Shown: in pieces, positions 1-10,159 of the stretch | Numbering within the stretch: position 1 is the first letter of the stretch | How the letters are laid out: every line of letters starts with the position of its first letter | NCBI GenBank assembly: GCA_003118195.1 | Contig: BEXV01001180.1 | Location: 65,120-98,200, forward strand | Direction of reading: 5' to 3' | DNA from: Hemicentrotus pulcherrimus | Lineage: Eukaryota > Echinodermata > Echinoidea > Camarodonta > Strongylocentrotidae | Length of the DNA: 33,081 nt | The notes under the pieces: model-generated | Databases searched by the model: none | The model's input: the letters and a program-made list of their open reading frames with translations, nothing else | Told to the model about the DNA's origin: nothing | Made by a program: the position numbers and the translations under genes

Positions 1-3000
1 AAATGATGTTTACACTAATATAATGCAGCAATCCATCATGAAATCACAAAAGACCGCCTGAAATTAAACCATTTAACCTTGAAAAATCAGTTTGAATTAT
101 ATGATGACGAACAAATGAGCTGTATGGATTGCGAGATAGTAATGGTGAGATATGACTTCAAGCGTTGCTCTTAATCTTTCAAATTTGTATTGATGTTACT
201 TAGTCATCTTATCAGAAAGATTACAACCCCCTCTGGTTCAAATTCCATATATTGTGTTTGTTGATATCATACAAAAAAGAACATACTGCATCTTTCAATG
301 GTGAAAGGTAAAAACAGCCATTTGAAAATATCTGGGACATAGATGGTAGACAGAAATTTGCTGAAATTCTTGATACAAAAATTTACATCAAGTATCAACT
401 GCATGAAATGTAAGCTGTTATTGAGAAGTGAGAAACTAGAAATCAAAAAAACGGAACCTTCATTAGATTACGAAGTCTTTTATAATATGTTTGGGAAATA
501 TGTATCAGTAATCTCAAATGAACAACCACTGATTAATTTTTTTATTTTTGCTTGTGCTTTAGAATTGTTATTCATCTGCATTGTTTTATTGGTTTTGTTG
601 ATGTATAATATAATTTTAAAATATAGACATGTTTGGCTTGAGCCTTCCCAGCTGAGGGAAGATTTGTTGCTTCACACCAAAAAAATCTAATTTAATCTAA
701 ATTAATTTTGTGTTTTGCTTGTGCTTTAGAATTGTTTTATTGGTTTTGTTGCTGTATAATAGAATTTTTTTCATAGTCCAAGACCTTCAAACGAGTGTAT
801 TGCAAAGTATGCTTTTTTCAGACTCGAAAAGGAGCTCATTTTGCCAATACTGTCAAGTGGCTGATATGACCTTTCAGACTTGATCATGAAAAGAAACTGT
901 TATAATAAAGTGGTGTTCTTATGAAAACATAGTGGTGACAGCGCAGATAAAAGACACATTTATTGTTAGCAGTGATTTTTTTTGTTGGTGTAGAGAACTA
1001 GGGACCATCTTGTATTTATCCTTTGCTCGAAAGGAGAGCAAAGTCCATGAATGGCAGAATTTTAAAAATTATTGCTGGGAATTGCCATGATAAGGTAGAA
1101 TTCCATGATGCTCAGAGAGAACTGCAAAACAAATATTTGTATTCTTTGCCATTTTTCTTGCAATTGTTTTAGCTGAAATGTTCCCATATCTTCTTTACTC
1201 TGAATTTGGTATTTAGGGACGAACTAAAAAAAACATTGGAAAGGTAAAATACAAAGTGGAGCATTCTAGATGAAATTAAATTTAATTAAATTCAAATGTG
1301 TTGAAAGTGTTGTTAAAAAGATCTCTTTAAAATATGTATCTCGACTTTTTCAAGCTTACAATCTCAACTATAAATGTTGGATTACACCTCAGGGGCACTC
1401 AGTTGGCATCATGTTCATGTTCAAATGTAAACAAGACTTGCATCTTTAAAAGCGCGGCCGTGAGTGACATGACATGACATCATTTAGAAATGAATTTAAA
1501 AAGGAAAATCCATTCTGGCATTGTCTTGAACTGTAAAACACCGAAACAAAATAAATGAAACAGATTACAAGTGAAATTCAAGTAAGATCTGATAAAGGGT
1601 AAGCAAGTCATCGGTTTTAGAGTACAGTTGTATATTTAAAATATTTCTTTTTATGAACATTAGTAGATCTTTTCCTTTATTTACAAAAAAAGAAGATGGA
1701 TAATTTTCATAATTCTCAGTATGAAACATCTGGGGATCTAAAATGATAACATTGCTATTTTATGTTTCATTAAACAAAACTTCATTAATTTAAACATTCT
1801 CTATCTTTTATTGGAGCAAAATTATATTTTTCTTTATTTTTGTTGCTATTTATGAAAACTAACTTGATATCAGTATGGTACAGGAGCTGAAATAGACATT
1901 CGTAAATTGACAGTAGTAAGACATTGCTGTTGGAAATCAATAGCCTGAATTCCCACATTACATCATTGCATACTGCTACTAATGTATTCCTACATTTTTT
2001 CTAGTAGGAAAAACTTACCAAACCATCTATCTTTATAAGAATTTTGTTTGTATACAACCCATATACTATTTTGCCCATATTTCAGTCATTCCCGTTCTCT
2101 GTAAAATTATTTTTTTTTAAAATCATAATTATGATATCGAATAGTATCATCTATATTGTGCTGCACAATTTATTTATCATTTATACACTGTTAAAAAGCC
2201 TGCCGTCAGCTGAGAGTTATTTTGGATTGTTATGCTGTGAGCCAGAAAAGCATGCATTTGATTTATTTTCTAGTAAAAGAGCAAAATATTAGAACACATG
2301 AATATTAGACTTGCATAATGAGCTATAATTTACATAAAAAAACTCAAACTAAAGTTTAAATGGGTAATTTATAAAAGCAATCACATATTCTTGGCAGCAA
2401 GGACATGATTAAATTCATTTATTCTATGCCAACAGACATAGAATACATTGGCAGAGAAGCTTCATTACCATAAGTATTCCATTTCCCATCGCAAACTGTT
2501 CTTATTACCTAGGGGTGAATAGTCACATCAATGCTGTGTTCATACATCGGTTACATGAACAGGTGATAAGGACGTTCGTAACAGCGTTTTGAATTGTATC
2601 CCTCTCTCTAATGTATGTATTTGTAATTTGAAACATGACAAGCTAGAAATAAAGTCAAAACTGTGCAAAGTGGTACCTTTTACAGAAAAGTTAATTGTCT
2701 ACAGTGGCCATTTGTTGACCCAATAAATGATATGAGGCAATGTATTTTTGGCTCTCAACGATATGTAAGGCAGATACTTTTTTTTTAACAGGCTACTTGT
2801 TTGCAGTGGCCATTCCCCTATTGTAGCCTTTATAGACATGTTGTTTTTTTTTGTAGATTAATTCTATGGTAATGGTAAATGTGTCAAAAGTAAGTACCAG
2901 CAGCAGTACTCGCAGCAATAGCCGAAGTAGCAGCAATGTTCAAGAGATGGCTTTGTGGAATTCTCACATTTGAAAGTAACATTAAGTGAGTGTGAATACC

Positions 3001-3400
3001 ACTCAACCTACAACAATGTGAAGCATGAGTCATGGAGAGGCGATCCCGCGATCTGCGTAAAATGAAACGAAATTGATTGAATGCCGGAGCTGAGAATCCA
3101 GTCTCCGCATCGATAGACTCATCATGTGTGTCTCAAATTGTTGCTTTGGATGACTAAGGCTGATAAAGCAGTGCTGATCGATCGCCTTTGTCGCTTTTTT
3201 TTTCTTGAAATTTGTCATTTAAGGGCTTTCATGAAAATGATACAGCCATTGCAGGGGTGGAATATGTTTGTGAATCAAAAAATTTGGAGTGTATCACTGT
3301 TTTTTAAATGGAGACGGAGAAGAATAAATGTAAATAAAAGGAAATGGGATGGAGAGGATTCGGAGGATTGGAAATTGATATGATGCAGTGGAGAAAACAG
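1..3400. other. AT-rich non-coding stretch, no gene seen
   Basis: This stretch is AT-rich with stops in every frame. The longest open frames (for example 343-690 and 2044-2292 on the + strand) are hydrophobic, low-complexity translations of T-rich DNA without a recognisable domain, splice context or conserved cysteine pattern. I see no Kazal, NtA or signal-peptide exon. If the agrin gene starts further upstream, this is intron; otherwise it is 5' flank. A local duplication lies at 546-775 and is listed separately. Confidence 0.6.
546..775. repeat. Imperfect local direct duplication
   Basis: The 24 bases at 546-569 (core gcttgtgctttagaattg) recur exactly at 713-736. In both copies a related T-rich tail follows, containing tattggttttgttg and then tgtataata. 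The first copy has about 14 extra bases between core and tail. The offset is about 167 bases. This looks like an old tandem duplication followed by a small insertion or deletion. Confidence 0.6.
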
Positions 3401-3420
3401 AGGTAATGGATTTATAGTTG

Positions 3421-3805
3421 TTTTTACCTGAGAGGAAAGGAGAAGATAGGGAAGATAATTGGTTACTACGGTGATAGAAGCAGTCGCTAGGAGGGTATTG
3501 GTTCTATTTGGTGTAGAGGAAATGAAAAAGAAGGGAGAATAGACACAGTTGAGTGAAAGAGGAAGAAGGTATGGAGGATCGAGAGAGGGGATGGGAGAGA
3601 GGGACAGATTGGAGGGTGTGGCTTTATGGAGGATAAAGACAAAAGTAAACAAAGAGAGAGGGAATGAATTAATAGAGGGAGAGAGAACCAGATAAAGGGT
3701 AGAAGATGTGAGATGAAAAGACAGATGGAGAGAAACACAAACTGGAGGGAGCTAGGAGAAAGAGAAATATTAAAGAGAAGGTTGAGTTCTGGGAAGAGGT
3801 GAAAA
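3421..3805. repeat. Purine-rich tract on the + strand
   Basis: Nearly 400 bases of GA-rich sequence (aggaaagg, gggagagaggg, gagagagggaatg) with few pyrimidines. The complementary open frames on the minus strand translate to Ser/Leu/Pro-rich junk, which is the usual effect of a CT-rich tract and not evidence of a gene. Such tracts can form triplex DNA. Confidence 0.7.
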
Positions 3806-3933
3806 ATAATTTGTGAGCGTTATCATTCTTATTATGCAAGTGTGGAAGAACATCAGATAAGACATGTTCCCTGAAGAGCATGGCTCTTCAAATGCCTTCA
3901 TATTCAAAATATGTCATGTTCATCGTAAAACTC

Positions 3934-3951
3934 GGGGGGGGGGGGGGGGGG
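3934..3951. repeat. Poly(G) run of 18
   Basis: Eighteen consecutive G residues followed by aggagg. A homopolymer this long is prone to length errors in sequencing and to slippage in vivo, and it can fold as a G-quadruplex. Confidence 0.9.
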
Positions 3952-6840
3952 AGGAGGTTTTTTACGCCACATGTTTGTGTAGTCCCATATGCATCTCTCA
4001 GTGTACAGTGTTTGTAACTTTACCAAGACTTGGCAAATTTCTTATCATTTTGATGATTCCAGAACCTTGCAATACACACAAATTCTTATATGCTAGATGA
4101 TCAACCTTTTCTGGTCGATTCCACATCGTTTCTTTCACAATGCAATCGCATGTCCAGAACCCAACTTCATCTTTAAGACTGAGTGAAGGAGAGAATGAAA
4201 GAGAGTGAGAAAGAGAGACATGTTTTAGAAAGGAGAGAGAGTTTGAAAAAGGATTAGGTGACAGGTGAAGAAGAATGAATCAAGAGGAAAGGAGAGGAAA
4301 GAAAGAGAGAGTGGTTAGAGAAACAGGATAATGGAGCCAAGAAGGTGGTAACCATAGAAACAGGTTGCCCTTAGATACCACTTACTAGGCTCATGTTACA
4401 CACTCTTCAACATTCTTCACCCTCTCAGACATCATATAGCATGATGAGAGCCAAAAGGGGTCAAGTCCATACCATATTCACAGCCATACAGTTATCTAAT
4501 GTTCCCATGAGAAATTATGGTTGCATGAATATTGATCAAGACCAGCTGTAGGCTTACATCGGAAAACAGAAACTGTCTTCTGCCAGCAAGAAGATCATTA
4601 GAGCTATGTATTGTCAATGGCAGTTACAGCCTTCTTGCGAGCAGCCAATGAAATGTACCTTTGTAGATGGAAACCATCTCTCTTTCAATTCAGATTCCAC
4701 CAAGTATGTTCTTCTGGCATTACTCCATTTCTTTGCAAAATAATGCTAAGCCTTGCACACTATAGCTTCTACCCTAGGAGAAAAAAAATCTTTCAATTTC
4801 CAGTTGAGGTGCCCCCGGTCCAAGCTTAATCTCGAGTGCTATTCAAGCCGTAGTAGCTGTGCATTTACTATCAAAATAATCAGCTTGAATGAAGTTTGTA
4901 GATGACACTGATTTTGGACCACTACCAATTGGTATTGTGGGAAGGGCAGAAAATATCTCGTTATAAAATCTTTAAAAATTTCACTCTCACATCCCATCAT
5001 GCGATGAGATATTGGTATCAGGGATCATGTTCTGTTCGGAGCATTTTCTGCAAATGACATTGCTACTTTTTAGACAATCTTGTCCCAAGTGATGTTTTGA
5101 AACTCTGAAATCCGGATATTCTGAATTTCTTATTGTTCGTAACAACAATACTGAACATTCATTAGAATGAAGACTAAAAACTTATATGTAGAATATTGCA
5201 ATATATAACCTGCATATAATAGATCACACATAAGGTTTATATGATCATGTTTTTAATAATGTTAAAGATACAGAGGGTTACGGGGTCACCCCCTAATGCT
5301 ACTAGATGTGCCCCATTTAGGCCTCCAATCTGCTCCAGCAATTTTCAGGGGCAGTTTTTTTTTTCTCATGGAAAAGAGCTTTCTGAAAAAAAATTTGACA
5401 GTTTGGATGTTTATTTAATATACTAAACATAGATGCTACAGCCTGCTAAATTAAATGCTTGAAAAAATATCTTAAAGATACCAATAACTTTTTAATTAAG
5501 CTTTTCAATATGGCTTTTCGGGCAAGAAGGGTCTTGAATTTTAATTATGTAGCATCCCTGCTAAGTGCAAGGTCCTACCAGATAAATGAAGTATTCCACT
5601 GTGCCAAAGTGGGATGTGCATGGAGGGGTTACCTCTGTTCTTTTCCTCCCAAATCCACCATAAAATCAACAAAGTCAGATAGCAATGAACACTGTAATAA
5701 AAGCAGAGTATATGCATCATTTTTTGACAAAATTTATGGGGAAAAATAGTGTTATTAATTAATATTGTCTAAAAATCAAATTTAACTTTGCTAACAGTGG
5801 ATATGCGTTGTGATTTTCAAACAACAAGCTGGACTTTTAGGCAATACATGTATCAATAAAGCGGATGCCCAAGATTGTCTAGTCAATACCCTTTTATTTT
5901 GAACTCCAAGTACGTGATATCAATTTGGGCGTTGACATTATAGTTTCAGCTTTTATTCCTTGCTTGGCTCCTTCTTATAGTAGCATAATATTTTTGGTGA
6001 TATGCACCAAAGATTTATTGTTCATTATTATCGTTACTTTGAAACATTTTTCATACATTGTATGTATTTATATGTATATATAGGATTTGAAAAAATAGTT
6101 TATCCAGAACAACATTAATCTGTTAATATGGAATCAGAAGCAGTAGGGAGTATAGGGAAATGTAATTTTGATTTCAGTATTCTGTAAATTCAAAATATTG
6201 TGCATTGCATTCATATAAATTAAAGGTTTTTTTAAAAAATCATTCATTTACCTACTGTGAGCCAAAAGGATGCTCAGTGTATATGAGAACACAATTATGA
6301 TCTAAAATCTTGTAACTTCTGTAAAACAATCATGAAAAAGGGCATGTTTTTCAACTTAAGAGCAAAAAATGTCATCAAACATATAAGTTTGTAGGGAAAT
6401 GCCAGTTTGGTTTTGATATTATCAATGTTATGCTACTGTCTGTCCATTGTCTTCCCGAATTTCCATTGTCCGAAAATTGTTTGTACAGCGTTCGTAGCAG
6501 TTCATAATGGCATTTGTGGCCGAGGCTTAAATCACAAAATCAGTTTGATAATACCTCCCTGGTAGTCAGCAGATTTGTTTAATTAGCAGATCAGGATGAA
6601 ATAAATAAACTTTAATTTACCACTTGCAATAGAAAATAAAAATACCAAATAAATATCTATTTATTGACTGTATTTTAGCATGCTTAAATTTGTTGGCATT
6701 TGTAATGTTAAGGTAGTGGAAGAGGACCAATTCTGACTGTATTAACATCTGATCTGGCCCAAATCCACATTTATAAAGCCATGGCGCATCCTATGCACTT
6801 TCCAAATGCCACTAACTCATTACTTTCTCATTTATTCATT
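3952..6840. other. Non-coding, no gene seen
   Basis: AT-rich sequence with a second GA-rich patch around 4172-4330. The open frames at 4611-4829 and 5459-5749 on the + strand lack domain signatures and are not framed by convincing splice sites. I see no RNA gene or transposon ends. Confidence 0.55.
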
Positions 6841-6875
6841 AAATGTGTATGGGTGGTTTAGGCTGGGAGGGTTCA

Positions 6876-6960
6876 GGGCACTGAGGGCAGGGAGGGATCA
6901 GAGATTGTAGGGTGGGGTACATGCTGTAACAGTTGGGAGGAAGGGGTAGGGAGAGGGAGG
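6876..6960 (+). promoter_or_regulatory. Two G-quadruplex motifs in a G-rich patch
   Basis: Four GGG runs with short loops occur at 6876-6896 (gggcactgagggcagggagg plus g). A second set occurs at about 6935-6957 (GGG-aggaa-GGG, gta, GGG, aga, GGG). They sit just 5' of a locally CpG-denser stretch. G4 motifs beside CpG-rich DNA are often found at animal promoters, but no transcript start can be fixed from sequence alone, so the regulatory role is inference. Confidence 0.35.
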
Positions 6961-7059
6961 GAAGGAGCTGGAAGATGAAACCTGTAGGATAATATACCAA
7001 GCCTTGGGTGGTTTTTGTTTTAAAAAAATCTTTTAAGGGGAGGGGTATGAGGAAGAGAG

Positions 7060-7820
7060 GGAGGGAAGAGGAGAGGATGAAGGGTGATCGATCGAGGGCA
7101 GCAGAACCTTCCGTAAATCAACATCACAGTACAGTTCTCTTTCCTATACAAATGGAGAGTTCTGAGATGATCCCTAAGTGTGACTGGAAGGGATAGTCTC
7201 CACATTCATTGTGTTGTACGGAGAGTAGACGACATTGAAACTCAACAGACCAGAGTGGAGTTTGGAATCGTCTCGTGACTCCACCACTTCTATTGGGCCT
7301 CCTAAGACCCTCCGGCCACTAAAAAATTATTATTTCCATTGGAACAACACCCAGGACAAAAAGCCTGCCCCCTCTGGAGAGGAGAAGAAGAAAAGAGTTA
7401 GACAGCTAGCGCAGAAAAATAGAGCAGTGCATGGGTGCTGCGTTCTTGTAAAGACACAACCAATTTCTAGTTTGCTTCGCTGGACCGCGGAGGTGGGCCT
7501 GAAAAATTGCAAAGAAATGGTGAAAATCTATAGGAGTACATCTTGAATGGAAGGAATGTGTTAATTTTGACACATATTTAGTGAGCTATTTCTGCTTTGG
7601 AGTGAAAAGCATTTCTTTAGAAGTGAATCGTCATGCTTGCTGAGATTGATACCGTTTGTGATATTCTTTAGAGCAGTTTCCCTATATTTCTCAAGAAATA
7701 TTGAGCAGTGATGTGATTTTCATTTCATCCTTGGATCTGTGCTTTCTTCATGCATCTTGATGGGTATTCACCAAAATATTGGAGTTACAAGGAGAAAAGT
7801 GTCGTTTTGTCGCGAGGAGC
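7060..7820. other. CpG-denser patch, possible untranslated or first exon
   Basis: CpG dinucleotides are visibly more frequent here than in the neighbouring AT-rich DNA (gatcgatcgagg, ccctccggcc, gctagcgcag, ggaccgcggagg, gtcgcgagg). The open frame 7235-7546 on the + strand is Lys-rich and matches no family I know. It has no signal peptide or membrane segment, so it does not look like an alternative agrin N-terminus. This may be a promoter or 5' untranslated exon, of agrin or something else, or simply a less decayed region. I cannot decide which. Confidence 0.25.
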
Positions 7821-8215
7821 AAATCAGTGGTGAAAAATTTGTTGAAATATCAATGGATAGCATTTTTGGAATAAGGAGGAAGAAGTCTTAGTCTTTATCT
7901 TGGAATAGATGGAAGAAAATTGACCTTGGAATTATCTTGTTTCTTTCTTATTTGTTTTTGTAATTTACACTTTCCCAAACTGCAGTTTCATTATAGATAA
8001 AAGAGTTGTGAATATGAGGATTTTTTTCCCCTCCATTTATGGACCATCGTTTTGAAACAAAATCAAGCGATCAAGTTAAGAGGTACTTTTATCTAATAGT
8101 AATTAAAGGAGAGACAAACAAGTGAAATTGTATTTGCTAATTATATGGTCATCCTCATCATCATTTACCTTTGTGCGATGATGAAACTCCCTCCCTCCAC
8201 TTCACGTGTGGAGCA

Positions 8216-8339
8216 TCCTCCTTTTTAGACCAACCTCCTTTTTAGACCAACATCCTTTTTTAGACCAACCGCCTTATTTAGACCAACATTCTTTTTAGAC
8301 CAACCTCCTTTTTAGACCAACCTCCTTATTTAGACCAAC
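8216..8339. repeat. Seven-unit minisatellite, 17-18 bp unit
   Basis: Seven consecutive units of the form cctcctttttagaccaac run from just before 8221 to 8339, with small variants (catccttttttagac, cgccttatttagac, cattctttttagac). On the minus strand the unit reads as Val-Gly-Leu-Lys/Asn-Arg-Arg/Lys and overlaps the end of the reverse-transcriptase remnant at 8295-8530. The array therefore appears to have grown from that coding tail. There are no unique spacers between units, so it is not CRISPR-like. Confidence 0.9.
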
Positions 8340-8530
8340 CTTACTGCTTTCTTTTTTCACCATATCTCTCCATGAAATCTTAGGTCTTCCTTTCCCTCTT
8401 ATGCCACCCACTTCCAGATCCCACACTCTTTTCACAGGCTCATCATCTTCCCTTCTCATCACATGATCCATCCATCTCAATCCACTTCTCTTCACCACCT
8501 CTACCATCGTTCCTCCAGACCCAATCTTTC
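8295..8530 (-). pseudogene. LINE (non-LTR retrotransposon) reverse-transcriptase C-terminal fragment
   Basis: The minus-strand frame from 8507 down encodes about 70 residues with the typical tail of non-LTR retrotransposon polyproteins: LRWMDHVMRREDD, then PVKRVW, then the basic block RGKGRPKISWRD, then KVGL. The usual family pattern is a GHVxRRxxD motif followed by GRPxxxWxD, and the H-V-M-R-R and G-R-P-K-x-S-W-R-D residues are kept. In-frame residues resembling the family continue slightly upstream of the methionine (KIGSGGT) before a stop. There is no upstream catalytic domain (no YxDD), so this is a 5'-truncated dead copy. Its 3' end runs into the minisatellite. Confidence 0.65.
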
Positions 8531-8539
8531 AAATTGTGT

Positions 8540-9140
8540 AATGTTTTCAATCCCCTGTACTATCTTGTAGAGATCTCAAGGAATATCAAACAAGATGTTC
8601 AAAGGTTACAGGTTAAAGATTGGAGATATGGCAGTCATTGTAATAATAGTATTGATTCATTTTATGGTAAAGTCAAATAGTGCTCTACATATGAAGCATA
8701 TTATTTTCCAAACCCTAGTCAAAATATAGCAGTCTAGTACGAAATTAGTGAAAAATAGAACCAAAAATATGGTTTTTTTTATACTATTCAAACGCTGACT
8801 ACATGTTCTGTAGTCCTGAACCGAAAAGATTTTTATGCTGGTCAAACTTGTGTACCCCTCTTCTTGAAATTGAATCTATATACCAAGTTTTTCTTTCCAC
8901 TTTGAATTTAATTCCTTTCATGTGTCAAATAATATCATCCAAAACTATAAAATATCAAATGCAGTTTATTGCATTGTAAGCAGGTATCAGTTCAAATCAG
9001 AATTATCCTTTTGAATTGTATGTGCAGGCTAAATTCATTTTGACACACAATTGCAGTAATTACCAAAGTCCATGGCATATTGAGAATTCCCAACCATGCC
9101 AGCTGGATGTAATTATTTGGGGCCATACTGTATACCTGCA
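8540..9140. other. Non-coding, no gene seen
   Basis: AT-rich unique-looking sequence between the LINE remnant and the first degenerate tandem array. No open frame with a recognisable signature, no splice-bounded exon and no RNA gene seen. Confidence 0.55.
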
Positions 9141-9149
9141 TTAGCATTC

Positions 9150-9800
9150 TGAAATTGCCTTTTGACATCATAACTTTGTGTGATATTCTGAGAAAATTTG
9201 TTCATAAAACTGCTGCTGGCTGAATATAATTTTTTTATTATGGCAATTCTGTCAGAATGGTCCTCTAGTTTTTAAATTTTGAGTTTTTGAATTTCATTTT
9301 GACTCAATTTAGACAATTTCAGTAAATTTGCATGATATTCTGAGAAAATTTGTTGGTATTACTGCTGTCAGCTGAATACAAACTTTTTAGCCAGGCAACC
9401 CTGTCAGAGTCGGTTCCATTTGAATAAAAGTTTGGATCCATTAATTTTGGCAAACCGTCTTGATAAATTAAGATACTCGGGGAAAATATTGTTTATTTTG
9501 CTGCAGGGTGCTACATTTGAGCTTTTAACCATAATAACTCTGTCAGAATCAAATCTGTTCTTACAAGCTTTTGACAAAACTTTTAGTACAGTACTCTGGA
9601 AAAATAAAAATACTTATTTTGCTGCAGTTTGCATCGCTATTACACTTAACTATAATAACACTGTTGGAAATAAACCCATTTTGACAACATTTAGGGAAAA
9701 CAATTTGATATTATGATACTAAGAATGTAGTAATGTTGATGGTACATTGAGTTTTCTGCATTTTAACACTTTACCATGGCAACACCTTCAGAATGAATGT
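9150..9800. repeat. Degenerate tandem array, about five units of 120-150 bp
   Basis: A landmark related to ggcaa.cctgtcagaatc recurs near 9245, 9397, 9536, 9658 and 9779, giving spacings of about 152, 139, 122 and 121 bases. Before several of these landmarks there is a ctgctg/gctgcag element. The 22-base string tgatattctgagaaaattt plus gtt is identical at 9181 and about 9332. The copies have diverged, so this is an old array. The open frame at 9420-9716 is a by-product of the repeats. Confidence 0.7.
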
Positions 9801-9932
9801 GCCTGTAGCTGTCCTGATTTCAATTACAGGGAGACATTCTTGTCTGTCTGCTGTATTACCTAAGGATATTTGTTGGGAGATGATGACTGCATAGAATCAG
9901 GGGTTATCATTATTAGCCCGAGTTGTCAAAAT

Positions 9933-10155
9933 AGCCTGCTAATTCTGATTTGAGAAAATCAATCTGATCACAACTATCTTGAATTGATTCACAGTTTGAT
10001 TTTTTTTGCAGGATGGCCCTCTCATTTTGATATGAGGAAATTGGCCTGATCACAAAAAGCTCCAGCTAATTTAGAGTAATTTTTTCTAATAGCTTGCTAA
10101 TTTTTATGTGGAGAAATTTGCCAAATGACAACAAGCTTGAATTAATTAGTAGGAA
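9933..10155. repeat. Three-unit degenerate tandem array, about 80 bp unit
   Basis: Three related blocks start at about 9933, 10014 and 10091. Each has the order agcctgctaatt / tgatttgaggaaat / cctgatcacaa / agcttgaattaatt, with substitutions. The spacings are 81 and 77 bases. The array lies about 130 bases beyond the larger array at 9150-9800 but has a different unit, so it is a separate event. Confidence 0.6.
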
Positions 10156-10159
10156 AGAG

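Noticed and set aside
343..690. A 115-residue + strand open frame with a hydrophobic segment
   Set aside because: The hydrophobic segment comes from T-rich DNA that is part of a local duplication. No homologue recognised, and no promoter or splice context.
3275..3881. Several minus-strand open frames of 70-125 residues
   Set aside because: They read the CT strand of a GA-rich tract and give overlapping low-complexity peptides in different frames, as expected by chance.
7235..7546. A 103-residue Lys-rich + strand frame in the CpG-denser patch
   Set aside because: No domain, no signal peptide or membrane anchor; kept only as part of a possible untranslated or promoter region.
8216..8339. CRISPR-like array
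   Set aside because: The units are contiguous without unique spacers, the context is a eukaryotic LINE remnant, and no associated genes exist.
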